Assembly: GCA_907164885.2 (NCBI GenBank)
Contig: OU015493.1
Location: 217,174,401-217,238,400, forward strand
DNA from: Dolomedes plantarius
Taxonomy: Eukaryota > Arthropoda > Arachnida > Araneae > Dolomedidae
Length of the DNA: 64,000 nucleotides
Direction of reading: 5' to 3'
This document shows, piece by piece, positions 12,501-24,698 of the stretch. Each line of letters opens with the position of its first letter. Within the stretch, counting starts at the first letter, position 1. A program made the translations under genes and the position numbers. The notes under the pieces are model-generated. The model worked only from the letters and a program-made list of their open reading frames with translations. It had not been told where the DNA came from and did no database searches.

Positions 12501-13712
12501 TCATGGCAAAACAGTCCGCTGTGGACCAAGGCCGGCGGTGCTCATCTTCATTTTCTTGACCATGGGCTTGGGATGCCATAGAGCATATGTCTCAGTCAGG
12601 TGGTCAACCTGATGTGGGACGCCAGAGTTTAGTTCCCAAGCAAGCTTGGTCCTCATTTATCGACCCACTCAAGGGATGAAAGGCTGAGTCAGTGGCGCAC
12701 CCAGGAGGGGGAGGGGCAAGGGGCCCTGCCCCTCCAAAGAAATAGAAATTGCATTATGAATATTGATTTTGCATTATAAATATTTTTATCCATTCATCTC
12801 GCCCCACCCCCCCAAGAAAAAAACCTGGGTGCGCCACTGGGCTGAGTCGACCCTGCCCAGTCACAGGGTTGAACCCTGGACCTGTGGTGTGGCAGCTTGA
12901 AGCTTTTAACCACTAGGCCACCGGACGTCATATATATACATATATACTAGCTGAAAACCTGCACTTCGCTACAGAGTACACTCAAATTAAATACAGCGGT
13001 CAATGTATGCAATTTATGCCAAAAAAATAAATATATATATTTATAATAAATATCACGATCAACGTATACAATTGATGTAAAAAAAAAAAAAATATATATA
13101 TATTTATAAAAAAATCGCAAGGGATATTTTTATAGACAAAATAATGTAGAAGAAAATATTCAAATTAAATCTAATAGGACATGCTAAAGAATATAGTACA
13201 GTTTGAGAAACATAATATCTTTTACTATATTTTAATATTTTTTTGGATAATGTCCAATCGTCTGCCGCATTAGCAAGGAAAAAAAAATTTTTTTTTTGTC
13301 TATTTAGTTGTTATGCACATGACAATAAATTTATTCAAAATACCAGAAAAAGAAATCACGTGATTAGCATTTAATAAATTAAATTCTAATAACTAATCTT
13401 GAAAAATTCACCAAAAATCAGAAAATAGAGGTAAAGATTCGAAACAGATCTCATTTGAAAGGAATTTTTATGATCTTTCTCGTGATATAAATTTTACAAC
13501 CCTCAAATTATTATTTTAAATGCAAACTTAAAAAAAGTTACTAAAACAGCTTAAAAATTTAATTTAAAAAAATCTAAGAAGAATTTTTCAAAAACCTTTC
13601 TTAGTGCACCCCTACACTATAAGAAGAATCGCCATGCAAAATTTCAGCCCTTTAGGTCCAGCGGTTTGGTCTGTGCATTGCATGTCAGTGAGTCAGTCAG
13701 TTACGGAACTGT

Positions 13713-13746
<34 letters not shown>

Positions 13747-16700
13747 GTTGGCTCTCCGTTTAATGACTTTCAAGGGACCGTGAAAAATTGTCCTTAAGTA
13801 GAGATCGCCCTTAAACAGAATTTGTGAAAAAATAACATTTCCCATAAAGTCTGAGGGGCCGGGACTGGGAAATATCGTCTTTAAATAGAGATCGTCGTTA
13901 AGTAGAGCATCGTTAAACAGAGAGCCAACTATATATATACACACACACACCCAAAACTTAGATATAAAACAGATGCTGTTGCATCTCACAAATATTTACA
14001 CAAAGTTTATGAATTAACAGAACAAAAAACATCATACTTCTTTATTTTTTTTAAAAATGATATATGTTCATCAAATGGGACAGAAAAAAAAATGTAGCTG
14101 GTATGCAGAAATGATCATATCAATTTGTAGAAATATGATCATTAAATTATGATCACTTGTGTTCTTATGATATACGTTATAATCTGTTTAGGTAGATTGT
14201 CAACAATTTCAACGAATGAAGGACAGATGTGAATATGTTTATGCATGTAGCATATTTTAAAAATATTTTACCAAATTGACAAGCAATATTAGGTTTCATA
14301 ATAAAAAGCTTCATCTGGTTTCTTTACATTTTTTTCAGACCTTTTTCGTAAGAAAAAAAGACAAAAAGTTAAAGTAGAAAGTCTGCCGTAACAACATTTC
14401 TGGGCCTTTTTTCATTTTAATTAAGATAAACAACTAGATTGTGAAAACACACAAAGTGTTTATATGCTTCTATTTCATGGGGAATTTTAATCATAACTGT
14501 AGATCAGTAAATAACCTCTTTGCTTTTACCATTACACCCCTGTATAATGCACATTGATTGTTGCTCTCAGTACCCTGAAAAATACTAGAGATGGAAACAT
14601 TATGAAATGGAAAATGATTGTACATGATCGTTATGAAATATATCTTGTCCATCCCATTACAAACAGTGTGGCAGCATATGACTAAGTTAAGGACTATCAT
14701 TTCAGTTTTGGTTCTATGCCAGATACTATTTTATGCATGATGAAAGTATACATAAAACTTCTGAAGGAGGGAATAACAGTAAGCCCCAATGAAAACATTT
14801 GCTTTCTCAAGCAAGATAATGATGGGAAAATTCATCAATCCCTGATCTGACAGAAAGAGTTCTAGATTTTTTATCAAATTCTAGATATGTTCCCAAATTT
14901 GGAAAATAAAAATAAATTTCCAAATTCCATTAGAATCCTATACACAGGGGCACACAGGACTAGAATTATCAGTATCACACACATATCAATTTTGATATTC
15001 ATTAATTTAAACAAAAGCCATCAATTTCTATTGCAATACATTGTATTAAATTCACTGTCTACTAAAGAATTATAAATATTATATTATCCAAATTATACAG
15101 CAGTAATTTGGAATTTTTTGAACAATTAAAAATATAGTTTATTGAAAACTAACAGAATTTTCCCATTAAGGTATGTATAGCTAACAGAATTTTAATAAAA
15201 AAAAAAAGCTTTTAAAGTAATTTTTGGTTGTTTTGGATATTTCTTTTAATTTTTTATGACTACTACTACTTCATAAACTTTGCACTTTTATCAAAAAATT
15301 ATGTGTTCAACATTTCCCTCTTGGAACAAGTTTGTTTAATGCTATTCAAAAACACTATGAAATCAAATTTCATTATAATCTTCTAATACCCCATGTTGTA
15401 AACAAACTCCATGTAATTGTAGCATATCTAATTGTCAAGTATTCCAAACTTTTATATTGCATCATTTAAAATCCAAACTTGGAAATTCATTAATAGATAA
15501 ACATGCCATTTGCTTTGAAAACCAGAATGAACTTTAATTCATACTTCAAAGTATGCATTTAAGTAATGTAAGCTTTCAAACTATTGTGGTAACTTTCAAC
15601 AGCCTTATACTTTTTACAGTCTTAAAAATAAGTTATCTGCATGAGATATAGTAAAACACTTTTTATTACATAATTTAAGTTTTTTTTCATAAATATTGTT
15701 TTAGTAAATACCATGAAAATAGAATTTTCTTGAATGATAGTCTTTACATCTGCAAGTACAATAATTTAAGAATTTTTCAAGAAATCAAGGTAGTACAATG
15801 AAAATTCAATGGAATCAGAAAAGACATTAATTTAATAAAAACTATTTATGTCTCAGCTCCATAAAAAAGGAGAAAAAGTAATAGCAATTTAAATTCTTTT
15901 AGACATTAGATAATCATCAATGGGAATGGAAAATTAAATTAATCTCACTCTCAGTAACACATTTGCCAATATATTTTTAGACATACCTTTTTTGGATACA
16001 TTTATTAGGGTATCTACACAGCAGCTACTCAAACAATGTATTGTTAACTACCATGACCAAGTTCTATACTAATGAAACATAAAATATTAATAAAGTTACC
16101 ACAAATGTTCTTTAAAAAAGCATGAGAACATAACTTTCAAAACTTTGTTTTAAAATCAAATATACCTTTTCAGAATTTTTTTGAAAGTCAAACAAAGTGA
16201 CTTTATTTAAATATGTCCAGACTACAGTGTAGGGAGTAATTTGTCTCTTGTTGTAAATTCTATCTTTTCACTAAAGTGAATTAAGTTGCAATTCTGTAAG
16301 GAGACTTATCATTAATAAGGAGTTTCATACTAGAGATTTAAGTAAAATTTAAGGAATTATAAAACAGTTTCAGCTGAAAATGAATTTCAAAAAGATACAT
16401 TTTCAGTGCGTCATTAATCCTTGCCATGACTTAGCTCTTGTTATGGGCTCCTCAGCAATGCATAACTCATGAGTACATTGGAGGGAAAGGAATTTTGGCA
16501 CTTTCCCATTATATCGACCTGCTACTAACCTCTTGGCAAGGCAACATTGTTCTCATCAGCTTACAGAGATCGGGGTTTGATCTCCGGAACATCTACTTAT
16601 AAATTGCAGACTCAGTCACCATACCATGGCAACTCTAAATGTATGTAAGAAGTGGACAGAAATGTACATGAAAATAAAATTTAAGATTTACTTTCTGAAG

Positions 16701-19700
16701 TAGCTCTGTCCTTTTCTTATAGACACTTAAATAAAGTTGTTTTGCCCACTTCTCACATACACTTCTTCATGTAAACGAAATATCCACATGAAAGAAATGA
16801 TATAAATGCCACGAAGAAATATAGTTTGCAAAAGATAATATGCTATGTAAGTGTCAGCATTAACTTCTTCTATTTCTTTTTAATTTCTCTTAAAACTTGA
16901 ACTTTACAATGAAGTTTGTGGAAATGTGGTGTCAAAAGTGAGTACTTTCTAATATTACTTTTATTTAATTGGCAACTTTTTGTGTTATGTAGGTGACAGA
17001 TCAATATAGTGGGTAAATACCAGAATTTTAAATGCAGAATTTCTCTAAATTTTTACAGGTAACTGACAAAGGGTAGTGATCCAGCACACTTTGGAAAGAA
17101 CCACTGTTTACGTCAAATTGTGGTACAAAATTTATAGAGCATGAAAATGACAAGGCTCCATGATATGCTGGAAATATATATATTTTACAATTGCCAAGGC
17201 AACTTGGTATACTGGAAATGCATAATTTAGCAATTGGTTCCACCTAGCTAAGTGTGATGTATGTATTTTGTCCCATTAAAATGAATGTTATAAATAAAAT
17301 AAGTGAAAAAAAAATCAATACCTTTCAAAAAGGAAGAAGCAAGATATATCAATTTTAGATTACTGCTTATTGTTTGCAATCATCATTAAAAAAATAATTG
17401 CTAACACATCCACTGATAAGATATTAAAAAAAAAGTCACCTTTTTTGTCTGAAAGATCTTTTAAAGTATTAAAAACACATTCATTACAACTGAGACTATT
17501 TGATTAAAAATGAAAGCATTACATAGTTTACTTTTATATCCTATGTAAAATTTTAGTATCACAATAACAAAGCAATTAAAATTTGTCAATACTTGAATTG
17601 CCATTGAAAGAATAGCTTTAATTTCTTCTCTGACAAGAAAATAAAACACTGCTTTATTAAAAATTTGGCTGTCCTAAAAACTTGAGCTATCAGAAAGTTG
17701 TTGCAAGGCAGTAGTAAAATTTTATACTTTGTTGCTATATAACAGGCTTATATCAACAATCATTAGTACCCATAAGCTTTTTTCTTTTGGGCGTGTATGC
17801 GTGCATCATATGAGTCAACACAATTAACAAACTCGCTGTAAATACAAGAAGGCTGGCTCATATATAAAATGTCCTTTAAATACAAGTTTAAAGTAACAGT
17901 AAACGAATGAAAAATTTCTGGCAAAACAGCCCTCAGAAATTAGCTAGACTTTTTCTTTTTTTCATCAATGAACAAAAATCACTTACTCATTTCCTAGCTT
18001 TACAAGCACAGGACTAGGAGATGATATTAACACTTGATATGCCTTATTAAACATTTCAGCAGACACAGTGCCACCCAAATCCCCGATGACAACACAATTT
18101 GGGGATGTCTGATCAAGTTTGTCAAAAGCTGGCCGTATATCTGTGTAGAGAAAAATATACTATAAGGTAAAGAACACTTTATACCAGCAGTATTCAAACT
18201 ACAGTGTGCACACAAGCAGCTTTCACTAAACAAAGAAAGGACCCAGAGGTAAAAGAAATGTGTACCTTGATTACTTGATAAATTTGTCAAATTATTATTT
18301 TTCTATCAAAGCATGCACAGTTTCAGAAATTTTATTTTACTCAAATGCATTCTTTTATTAAAGTATGGAATATAATCATTCACCTCACATTTTTATGTTA
18401 ATCACAACAGTTTCAGTGCATACACATAATCACTTTTTATTTCCCTTTGGTGTTTTAATCAACAAGTGGTTTTGCATCACTGTTGGTATTAAAAATACAG
18501 TTGCGAGTTATGACCAAGATTTTTTTTTCTTTTTAATTTTCAATTTGTTTCCTTTTCTGCCCTATTGGGAAAGCTTGTGACCTTTCTTAACTTTTTTTCC
18601 AACATGAGTTAAAATCAATGTGACAAATTAAACTTGCATTTGAAAATGAGATTGTGACATCTTCCAGAGCCCGGAGCTGAATAAGAGTCTAATGGATTGA
18701 CTTCCAACACATTCCATTGTTCACAACTAAAGCATTAAAACAATTTTGAATTGGCAATAAAAGTAGTTTTGTATGGATCACTGCTAAGACTTAAAAAATT
18801 GTTTAGAAGAAAATAACTTATAATTAATTTTTCAACAATCAATAATATAAATTGTCTCGATTTGATTGAAGACTTTTCTGAGAATTAAGACATTGAGTGT
18901 TTGCTACAAAGAAACCTCCACTGCAGAGTATGACTCCAGCCTTTCAGACTCCTTTTACAAGAAAAGATAAGGGAGGATTATTGAACTACCCATTATAAAA
19001 TCTCAAATCAAGTTTCAAGAAAACATCTTGACAGACATTAAGATGCAGATTTCCTCATAATGCAGACCCTGTCTTATAGATTATGATGTCTTTCTAAACA
19101 ATAATTCCTAAATGAAAATGCTGTTGTCAGTGACTTAAGTGACCCCATATGCTATATGTGGTACCGACCTTAACTTGAAAGTTTCAGTTGGACATCCACA
19201 AATAAACATATCAAACCATATATGAACTAAAAATATTCATCTTATCAAAAATTATTTGTGGATTTAATATCTCTCATACACACAGCAGTGTAAAGATTAA
19301 AACTCCTGATGAAAAAACATCTGTGAGCAGAAATTTTGTCTAATTTATTTTTAACAAATGGCTGAAAATTTTTTTTTAGTGAAATTATTTTTTTTAACAG
19401 ATCATAACTATTCATGAAGTGGGATTCTTTCAATAACTTATCATATTCAAAATAATTTTGTTACATGTGTTTCTCTTATTAATTATGGAATACTCCATCA
19501 ATAATTAATCAAGAAGTCATAAAAATTTTTAAACACATGATTTGGAAACATTTTATCACAGAAATGCATTGCACTATTCATTATCATGAAGGGATACAAT
19601 GCAAAAAAAGGTTGAGAACTACTGATTTATATCATAAAGAACAAAATTTAAAAGGTAAATGATTTGATCAATCAATTAATTTCATAGAGATATGACAACT

Positions 19701-22700
19701 TAAAAACATTTTTCCAAACTGCTGTAGTTTGAAAAAATACTTTAATTTTATTATTATAATAATAAATTAGAAAAAGTGAAATTTTTAAAGCATTTTTATG
19801 GACATTTGTTACACAGTCTCATATATACACTATCTACCAATAAGTAGTTGGATACCCATGTAAATGACGATATCTGCGGTCCTGATATATGTCACACCCT
19901 CTGCCATTAAATATTGTGTAAGAAACAACATTGGCATTAGTCGCATGCAAGATGCCACAAACTACAGAGTTATCTGATTTTGAGAACGGTGTAATTGTCG
20001 GGTGTCACAGAAATGGCCAATCCTTAAGGGACATATTTAGTGAACTGTATTACCCAAAATCGACAGTGGCCTATGTGATTCAGAAGCGTCAGTAAACAGT
20101 GATTGTCGGAATGTGCCCCGAGTTGGTAGATCCAAGAAACTGGGAGATAGGGACTGACAGGTGCTGTCCAGAGAAATTCGGAAGAACCAACTGATGGCCC
20201 ACATACTCCAGGAGTTTCAATAGTCATCTGGGAGTGTTGTTTCGATGAATACCATCTGTAAGAAAGCACATCTGCTTGGTTTTCATGGCCATGCTGCCGC
20301 CCATAAACCTTTGATCACAAAGTCCAACCACGCTGATCGGTTAATATGGTGCAAAGCACATTGAAAATGGACTGTAGATCAGTGGAAACAGGTTCTCTGG
20401 AGCAACAAATCAAGGTTCACCCTCTACTGTTCGTATGGTAGGGTCTGGGTCTGGCGTCTGCCTGGAGAACACCTCCTGCAAGAATGCATTGTGCCCACAG
20501 TAAAGTTCGGTTCAGGTGGAATTATGGTCTAAGGGTGTTTCTCCTGGTATGGACTGGGACCCTTAGTCTCATGTCATGGTAAGCTCAACACCGATGCCTA
20601 CTGCACTATTTTGGATGACAGTGTGCTTCCTACGTTGTGGCAGTTTTACGGGTTAGACCCATGTTACTTCCAGGACGACAACACAACTCTAATGCTGTGA
20701 GATCTATCATGGATTGGTACAGTGACAATGGGGTTAACCGAATGGACTGGCCTGCACAGAGCTGAACCCTATCGAAAACCTCTGGGATGAGTTGGATCGC
20801 CGAATTAAAGGATGTAACAACCGTTCAAAATCAGCGAAGGAACTTACATGTCTTCTTCAAGCCAAGTGGAAGAAAACACTACTAGCCATCATACAAGGAC
20901 TTGTGGAAAGCATGCCCCAGAGGGTTGAGGCTGTAATTGCCTCTCGTGAAGGTTCTACCAACTATTGAATATGAATAAATTTTATTTTTCTCTTCTATCA
21001 CAGGTGTCCAAATACTTATTGGTAGATAGTGTATAGTTATATATAATCTCGACATTAGACAAAGGGAAAGTTTTAATTTCAGAAAGTAATAAAAAAAACC
21101 AATCAGAATCACCCTTTCCTTTGAATTCTAATCCAAGAGGTCTACAGCATTCTTTTGCACTGTCTCCTGCCTTTTCACTGTTCTTCAGTTTAATAAGTAA
21201 AAATTTGAGTGAAATTAATTTTAAATGGACTTTTATAATGAGTAATTTCTATTCACATACTCTGAAATTAAGCTGAACTAAAAGAGTGAGTTTAAACTGA
21301 AAATTAGCCTGCCTTCAACATTCACAGGAATTAGAAGTGCAAGATCACCTATGAAAGTAAATCCTATCTTCAACCTTAACTTATAATCTGTTGACATATT
21401 TAACACAAAGATAAGAAGTAAAAATGTTACAGTATTTCTAATATGATTAAAATTACAATGAGAACAAAGTAAAATGAACATGAGCACATGTGAGAGAAGC
21501 AATTCAGTTCATGATTCATGAAAAATGAAGTATTTCAGTTCATGCCTTGTTTTCTAAATTTTAATAATTTAAGTATAGCAGTAGGCAGTAAAAGCCTAAA
21601 TAATGAGCATTATTTGAAGCACTTCATTTAATTATTGGTGGCACAAACTTACAAATAATCTGATCCATAAAAATTGAAGAACAACTGTAATTCTATTTCT
21701 TGTAGGATAACAGAACAAGATAATGAAAGATAAAAAAAGCTATAAAAAACTTGATACCAGATTAATAAGTGCATAAAGAAGAATAAATAATAGAGCATAT
21801 TATTAAATATTCCATATTTAATAATATGCTTCCTAGTTTTCAAGGTATGAATATTTTTCAGGCAGTATATTTGATTTCAGAAAATTTTAATATTTTAATA
21901 CATTCAATTATGAATCACAAAATATTAACTCAAAAGCCAACCACTCTTAATTACTCTATGGCTTAGTCAAAAAATTTATCACTATACAAAGAATAAGATC
22001 ACATATTTACCTGGATGAACCATTAAATAAGGCCTTAGCCCAAGAGTTAAAAGTGTATTTATAACAACAGGAATAGGAGAATAAATTTCTTCTTCAAACA
22101 CACTAAATCCTAAAGACTGCAGTTTTTTAACTAGGTCAGAAGGTGTTCTTCGTGTATCATTTGTAAGAAATCTAATGGTTATACCAAGCTGTCGCAACCT
22201 AAAATTTAAATGTAGCAATTATAATATTAATAATCCTCAATATTCAAAAGCATAAACTTTTAAGTTTACTGAACAAAATACATGTTATTCAATATCATCT
22301 AAAATATATATGACCACATTTATGAATTCTTCAGTTATAGACATTAGTATTTACAAGTTAAATTTTTTGGTCTCCATGATTCTTTCTTTGCTTTGTTTAA
22401 CAGATAGCATACTGTTAAAACATGCTATATAATTTTAGGTCTTTCTATCCAGATAATTGAAAAATGAAATGCAGAATGTTTTCTAGCCATTGCTTCTCAT
22501 CATTGTAAGATACCAGCCCTGTTCATAATTAGAATCGTATTTGTATCACCAGCATAAAACAATGATGCAACCCTATATTCCTGTTCATCAGAAGTTCATT
22601 ACAAATAAATGAAATGAATCCTAGAGATGAAAGAACACTTGGTATTCCAAGTTCAAGGAATGATTGTTTATTTTATGAGAATGCTAAAAAGTCACCCTTT

Positions 22701-23804
22701 TTTTAAAATTTATTTTACATGCATATCATTTAAAGAAAAACAACTTTATAATACATTAAAGGAATTTTTAATAAAATGATGTCAGCAGGTATAAACAATA
22801 TTTGCTGTAAGCATGCATAAATTAAAAAAAACCAATGAAAGATTTTATACATGTGTTATCTATGCTTTTAATAGCATAAATACATTCGTTTTTGACACAC
22901 CTAGGTTTTGTTTTGTTTTGTTTGGAGCGCTACGTTCAACTTTTTGCTACACGAGGGCTAATTAGACCGGGACCTACAGTTTAAAGCCGATTCAAAATGG
23001 CTACAAACATCCATGCCAATAGTGGGACTCAAACCACTGTTCATCACCCACAGGATCTAAACTGAATGCCAGCGTGCCAGCCATTCGGCCATCACCTGGC
23101 TTTGACACACCTAGGACCGAAACAAAAAATGAACATCAAATGACAATAACTGGGTCATTAAATAAAATTAAATAGTAATTTAAAAATAACTCTTTTTAAA
23201 AATCACTAGAAAAAAAAAGATTAAATGAATAAATTTATGGCTCACTCAAAGGTGATGCAGAATATTTCATATTCTGTGTAGTTGCAACAACACACAGACA
23301 TTTCAAATATCAAACTTATGCAATAAAATGATGAAATAAGTGCAATTATATAAAACTTTGATGATGATAAGGGGGTGGATATATTAACTTACCTGTCCCT
23401 TAACATTTGTGATTTATGAAATAAGAATCATATGATTTTAGGAAAAATATATATGAATTCATTAAATAAGGGTAAAATACAAATTAAAAACTTTATTCGA
23501 AACTTATCTACTATTTAGATAGGAATGTCTGTAATGCAATGATACTGAAATTAAATACTATAAAATGAACATGATGTTAAAATTCATCCTTACTTCTTAG
23601 ACATAAAAATAATAGAAAAATGAAAAAAATCTTGAATTTATATAGTAAAGAATGATTTCTCTAACAATGTAAAAAAACTTAGATAATTTACCTCTCAACT
23701 GCTATGACAGATCCCTTAATAGCTTCATATTTTCCATTTTCAAACAAAACTCCTGTTGTACTAATAAGAATTCCTCTAACTGGGTTTGTTAAACATTTGG
23801 CAAC
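6599..23804 (-). CDS. LHPP: LHPP-like HAD phosphatase domain, seven exons
   Basis: Minus-strand exons: 23692-23804, 22011-22198, 17987-18140, 11992-12055, 9352-9444, 9151-9242 and 6599-6863. All junctions are GT-AG and phases agree throughout. The joined 322 residues align end to end with LHPP (phospholysine phosphohistidine inorganic pyrophosphate phosphatase): the PVRGIL motif-I strand, FLTND (motif II Thr), [33 protein letters not shown] (motif III Lys), [18 protein letters not shown] (motif IV) and KTGKFRP. The motif-I nucleophile Asp of the family is Ser here (codon 23760-23762), so phosphatase activity is doubtful. About 59 residues after the LHPP core (from 6778) form a Pro/Lys-rich tail. 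HDHD2 is a poorer match. The first exon has no ATG and an in-frame TAG just before its acceptor, so an upstream exon must supply the start. The phase-0 donor at 26149 of the zinc-finger exon fits (see findings). Confidence 0.9.
7275..7610. repeat. two interleaved direct repeats
   Basis: A 48-base block (AGAATGAATTCGAAATTCAA...) at 7275-7322 recurs exactly at 7563-7610. A 39-base block (AATTAGCAAAGTGAAACACA...) at 7331-7369 recurs at 7481-7519. The order is A-B-B-A, all in direct orientation, inside the last intron of the LHPP-like gene. No coding potential. Confidence 0.8.
8336..8556. mobile_element. hAT-type MITE, CAGGGGTGGGCAA ends
   Basis: A 221-bp element with inverted ends CAGGGGTGGGCAA and TTCACCCACCCCTG. 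It is flanked by an 8-bp target duplication with one mismatch (CTTTAGGC at 8328-8335, CTTTAAGC at 8557-8564). These ends are typical of hAT (Charlie-like) elements. It lies in the last intron of the LHPP-like gene and has no ORF of its own. Confidence 0.85.
8896..8951. repeat. perfect 19-bp hairpin
   Basis: TTTCAGGAGAGTTCCTTTT (8896-8914) and its exact reverse complement (8933-8951) flank an 18-base loop. It lies in the last LHPP intron. The stem is short for an animal miRNA precursor and no further pairing extends outward. It could be a remnant of a small palindromic element or a structured intronic site. Confidence 0.7.
10269..10941 (-). mobile_element. non-autonomous Helitron, copy 1
   Basis: On the minus strand the element begins TCTATATATATAAAACAGTT (from 10941) and ends with a GC-rich block (CGTAGCGAAGTGCGGG) and CTAG at 10269-10272. 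The host bases are A before and T after. TC...CTRR ends inserted between A and T without target duplication are the Helitron signature. No Rep/helicase coding sequence is present. Two further copies, at 12947 and 24699, and a fragment at 50727 belong to the same family. Confidence 0.8.
12488..12928 (-). mobile_element. tRNA-derived SINE split by a MITE
   Basis: On the minus strand the 5' end reads like a tRNA-derived Pol III promoter. An A-box-like GGCCTAGTGGTTAA and a B-box-like GGGTTCAACCC are spaced as in a tRNA. A body of roughly 200 bases follows. The unit is interrupted by the hAT MITE at 12690-12839. Ends are approximate and I saw no clear target duplication for the SINE. Confidence 0.7.
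12690..12839. mobile_element. hAT-type MITE nested in a SINE
   Basis: A 150-bp element with ends CAGTGGCGCACCCAGG and CCTGGGTGCGCCACTG. It has a perfect 8-bp target duplication GGCTGAGT (12682-12689 and 12840-12847). Removing it restores the SINE. It belongs to the same type as the copy at 25674. Confidence 0.9.
12947..13740 (-). mobile_element. non-autonomous Helitron, copy 2
   Basis: Clearly homologous to copies 1 and 3 along its length, including the CAGTTACGGAACTGTT block near the 5' end and the GAAAACCTGCACTTCGCTAC block at the 3' end. The CTAG terminus is at 12947-12950. The 5' terminus has dissolved into a long TA microsatellite at about 13712-13740. Confidence 0.75.
13745..13930. mobile_element. 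pogo/Tigger-like MITE
   Basis: About 186 bp with inverted ends CAGTTGGCTCTCCGTTTAA and TTAAACAGAGAGCCAACT. Inside are short related blocks (TTAAGTAGAGATCG, TTAAATAGAGATCG). The CAGT.GGCTCTC ends resemble pogo/Tigger terminal repeats. It sits between TA microsatellites, so the expected TA duplication cannot be judged. Confidence 0.6.
13931..17986. other. intron of the LHPP-like gene, no feature
   Basis: AT-rich intron sequence between the 11992-12055 and 17987-18140 exons. A GC-richer block at about 16410-16625 has a B-box-like GGGGTTTGATCTCC and may be an old SINE, but no A box or target duplication is visible. Otherwise I see nothing. Confidence 0.5.
19828..21031 (+). pseudogene. full-length Tc1-like element, dead transposase
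   Basis: A 1.2-kb element with both terminal repeats (CACTATCTACCAATAAGTA at left, its near-perfect inverse ending at 21031) flanked by TA. The transposase starts at 19952 ([18 protein letters not shown]) and is broken by a stop near 20094 and several frameshifts. Recognisable blocks include [44 protein letters not shown] and a C-terminal tail ending in NY. The first catalytic Asp and the following Glu have become Asn and Lys, and the stretch just before LNPIEN has lost bases. It lies in an LHPP intron. Confidence 0.9.
22906..23100 (-). mobile_element. tRNA-derived SINE with 15-bp duplication
   Basis: Flanked by a perfect 15-bp target duplication TTTGACACACCTAGG (22891-22905 and 23101-23115). 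On the minus strand it starts AGCCAGGTGATGGCCGAATGG (A-box-like), has GGTTTGAGTCCC (B-box-like), and ends in a (CAAAA)n tail next to the left duplication. This is a clean LINE-mobilised SINE insertion, in an LHPP intron. It shares its 3' body (GCATGGATGTTT..., GGTCC..) with the SINE at 25491. Confidence 0.85.
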
Positions 23805-24698
23805 CTATAAACAGATTTATGCATTTACAAATGATTCACTGATAATTAATATATATGTTACACTGATAATTAATATATATGTGCATTTGTATTATGGCTG
23901 AAATTTTTTATCAAAAAGTGTCTTTCATTTTTTTTAGGTCATAAAAGTTTAAAAAATTAATTTTACCACCCTGAACATGAAAATAAATAAATAAATGAAA
24001 ACAATTTAAACACATACTTATCATCAATATTATTCAGCATACTATTATTTGAAGCATATTTCTATAATCACAGAAAATAATGCTTAATACTTTTAATCCA
24101 ATAAATATTTATACAATCCAGATGTTTAAATTGATATACTTTTATTAACACAACTATGTCATCCTACTGTAATTCTACTGCACATTTTCATGAATTTGAA
24201 TTTTCTTAACCTTACGCAAATACAACTTAAGTTGAATATGTGCAAACATTTCCAAAAGTTTTCAATCAAGAAACTGGATCAGAATGGTCAAACAAGTTAC
24301 TCTACAAACCTCATAGATACAAGCTATGTACTCACCAGCTTTAACAGTGTAAAATCCTTTCAAATTATATAACACAACCAGTTATTTCAGCACATGCAGT
24401 TACTTAACAGTAAGACTTCAGGATCTACCTTACATTAGATTAATTAGAATTTAAAAGCTCATTAGAGAATTATATGGAAGTTTTATTATTTTTTTTAAAC
24501 TTTCACATATTAAACATGTATCAAGTTTAAATTACTTATTTAAACTAGTCTTTAATACAGGTCTCTGGTACACAGAATATTCTTGTAGTTACTGAAAAAA
24601 CAATTGACATAAGTGTCTTATTACTGATTTCTAAGGGACCTATTTACTGCACTTAGAAACCAAACCTGAAGTTTAGAACAACCAAAATTTTACAATTA

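Noticed and set aside
12488..12928. True tRNA genes at the A/B-box pairs (also 22906, 25491, 57040)
   Set aside because: They do not fold into a full cloverleaf with a matched acceptor stem, carry extra bodies and, in two cases, target duplications. They are SINEs.
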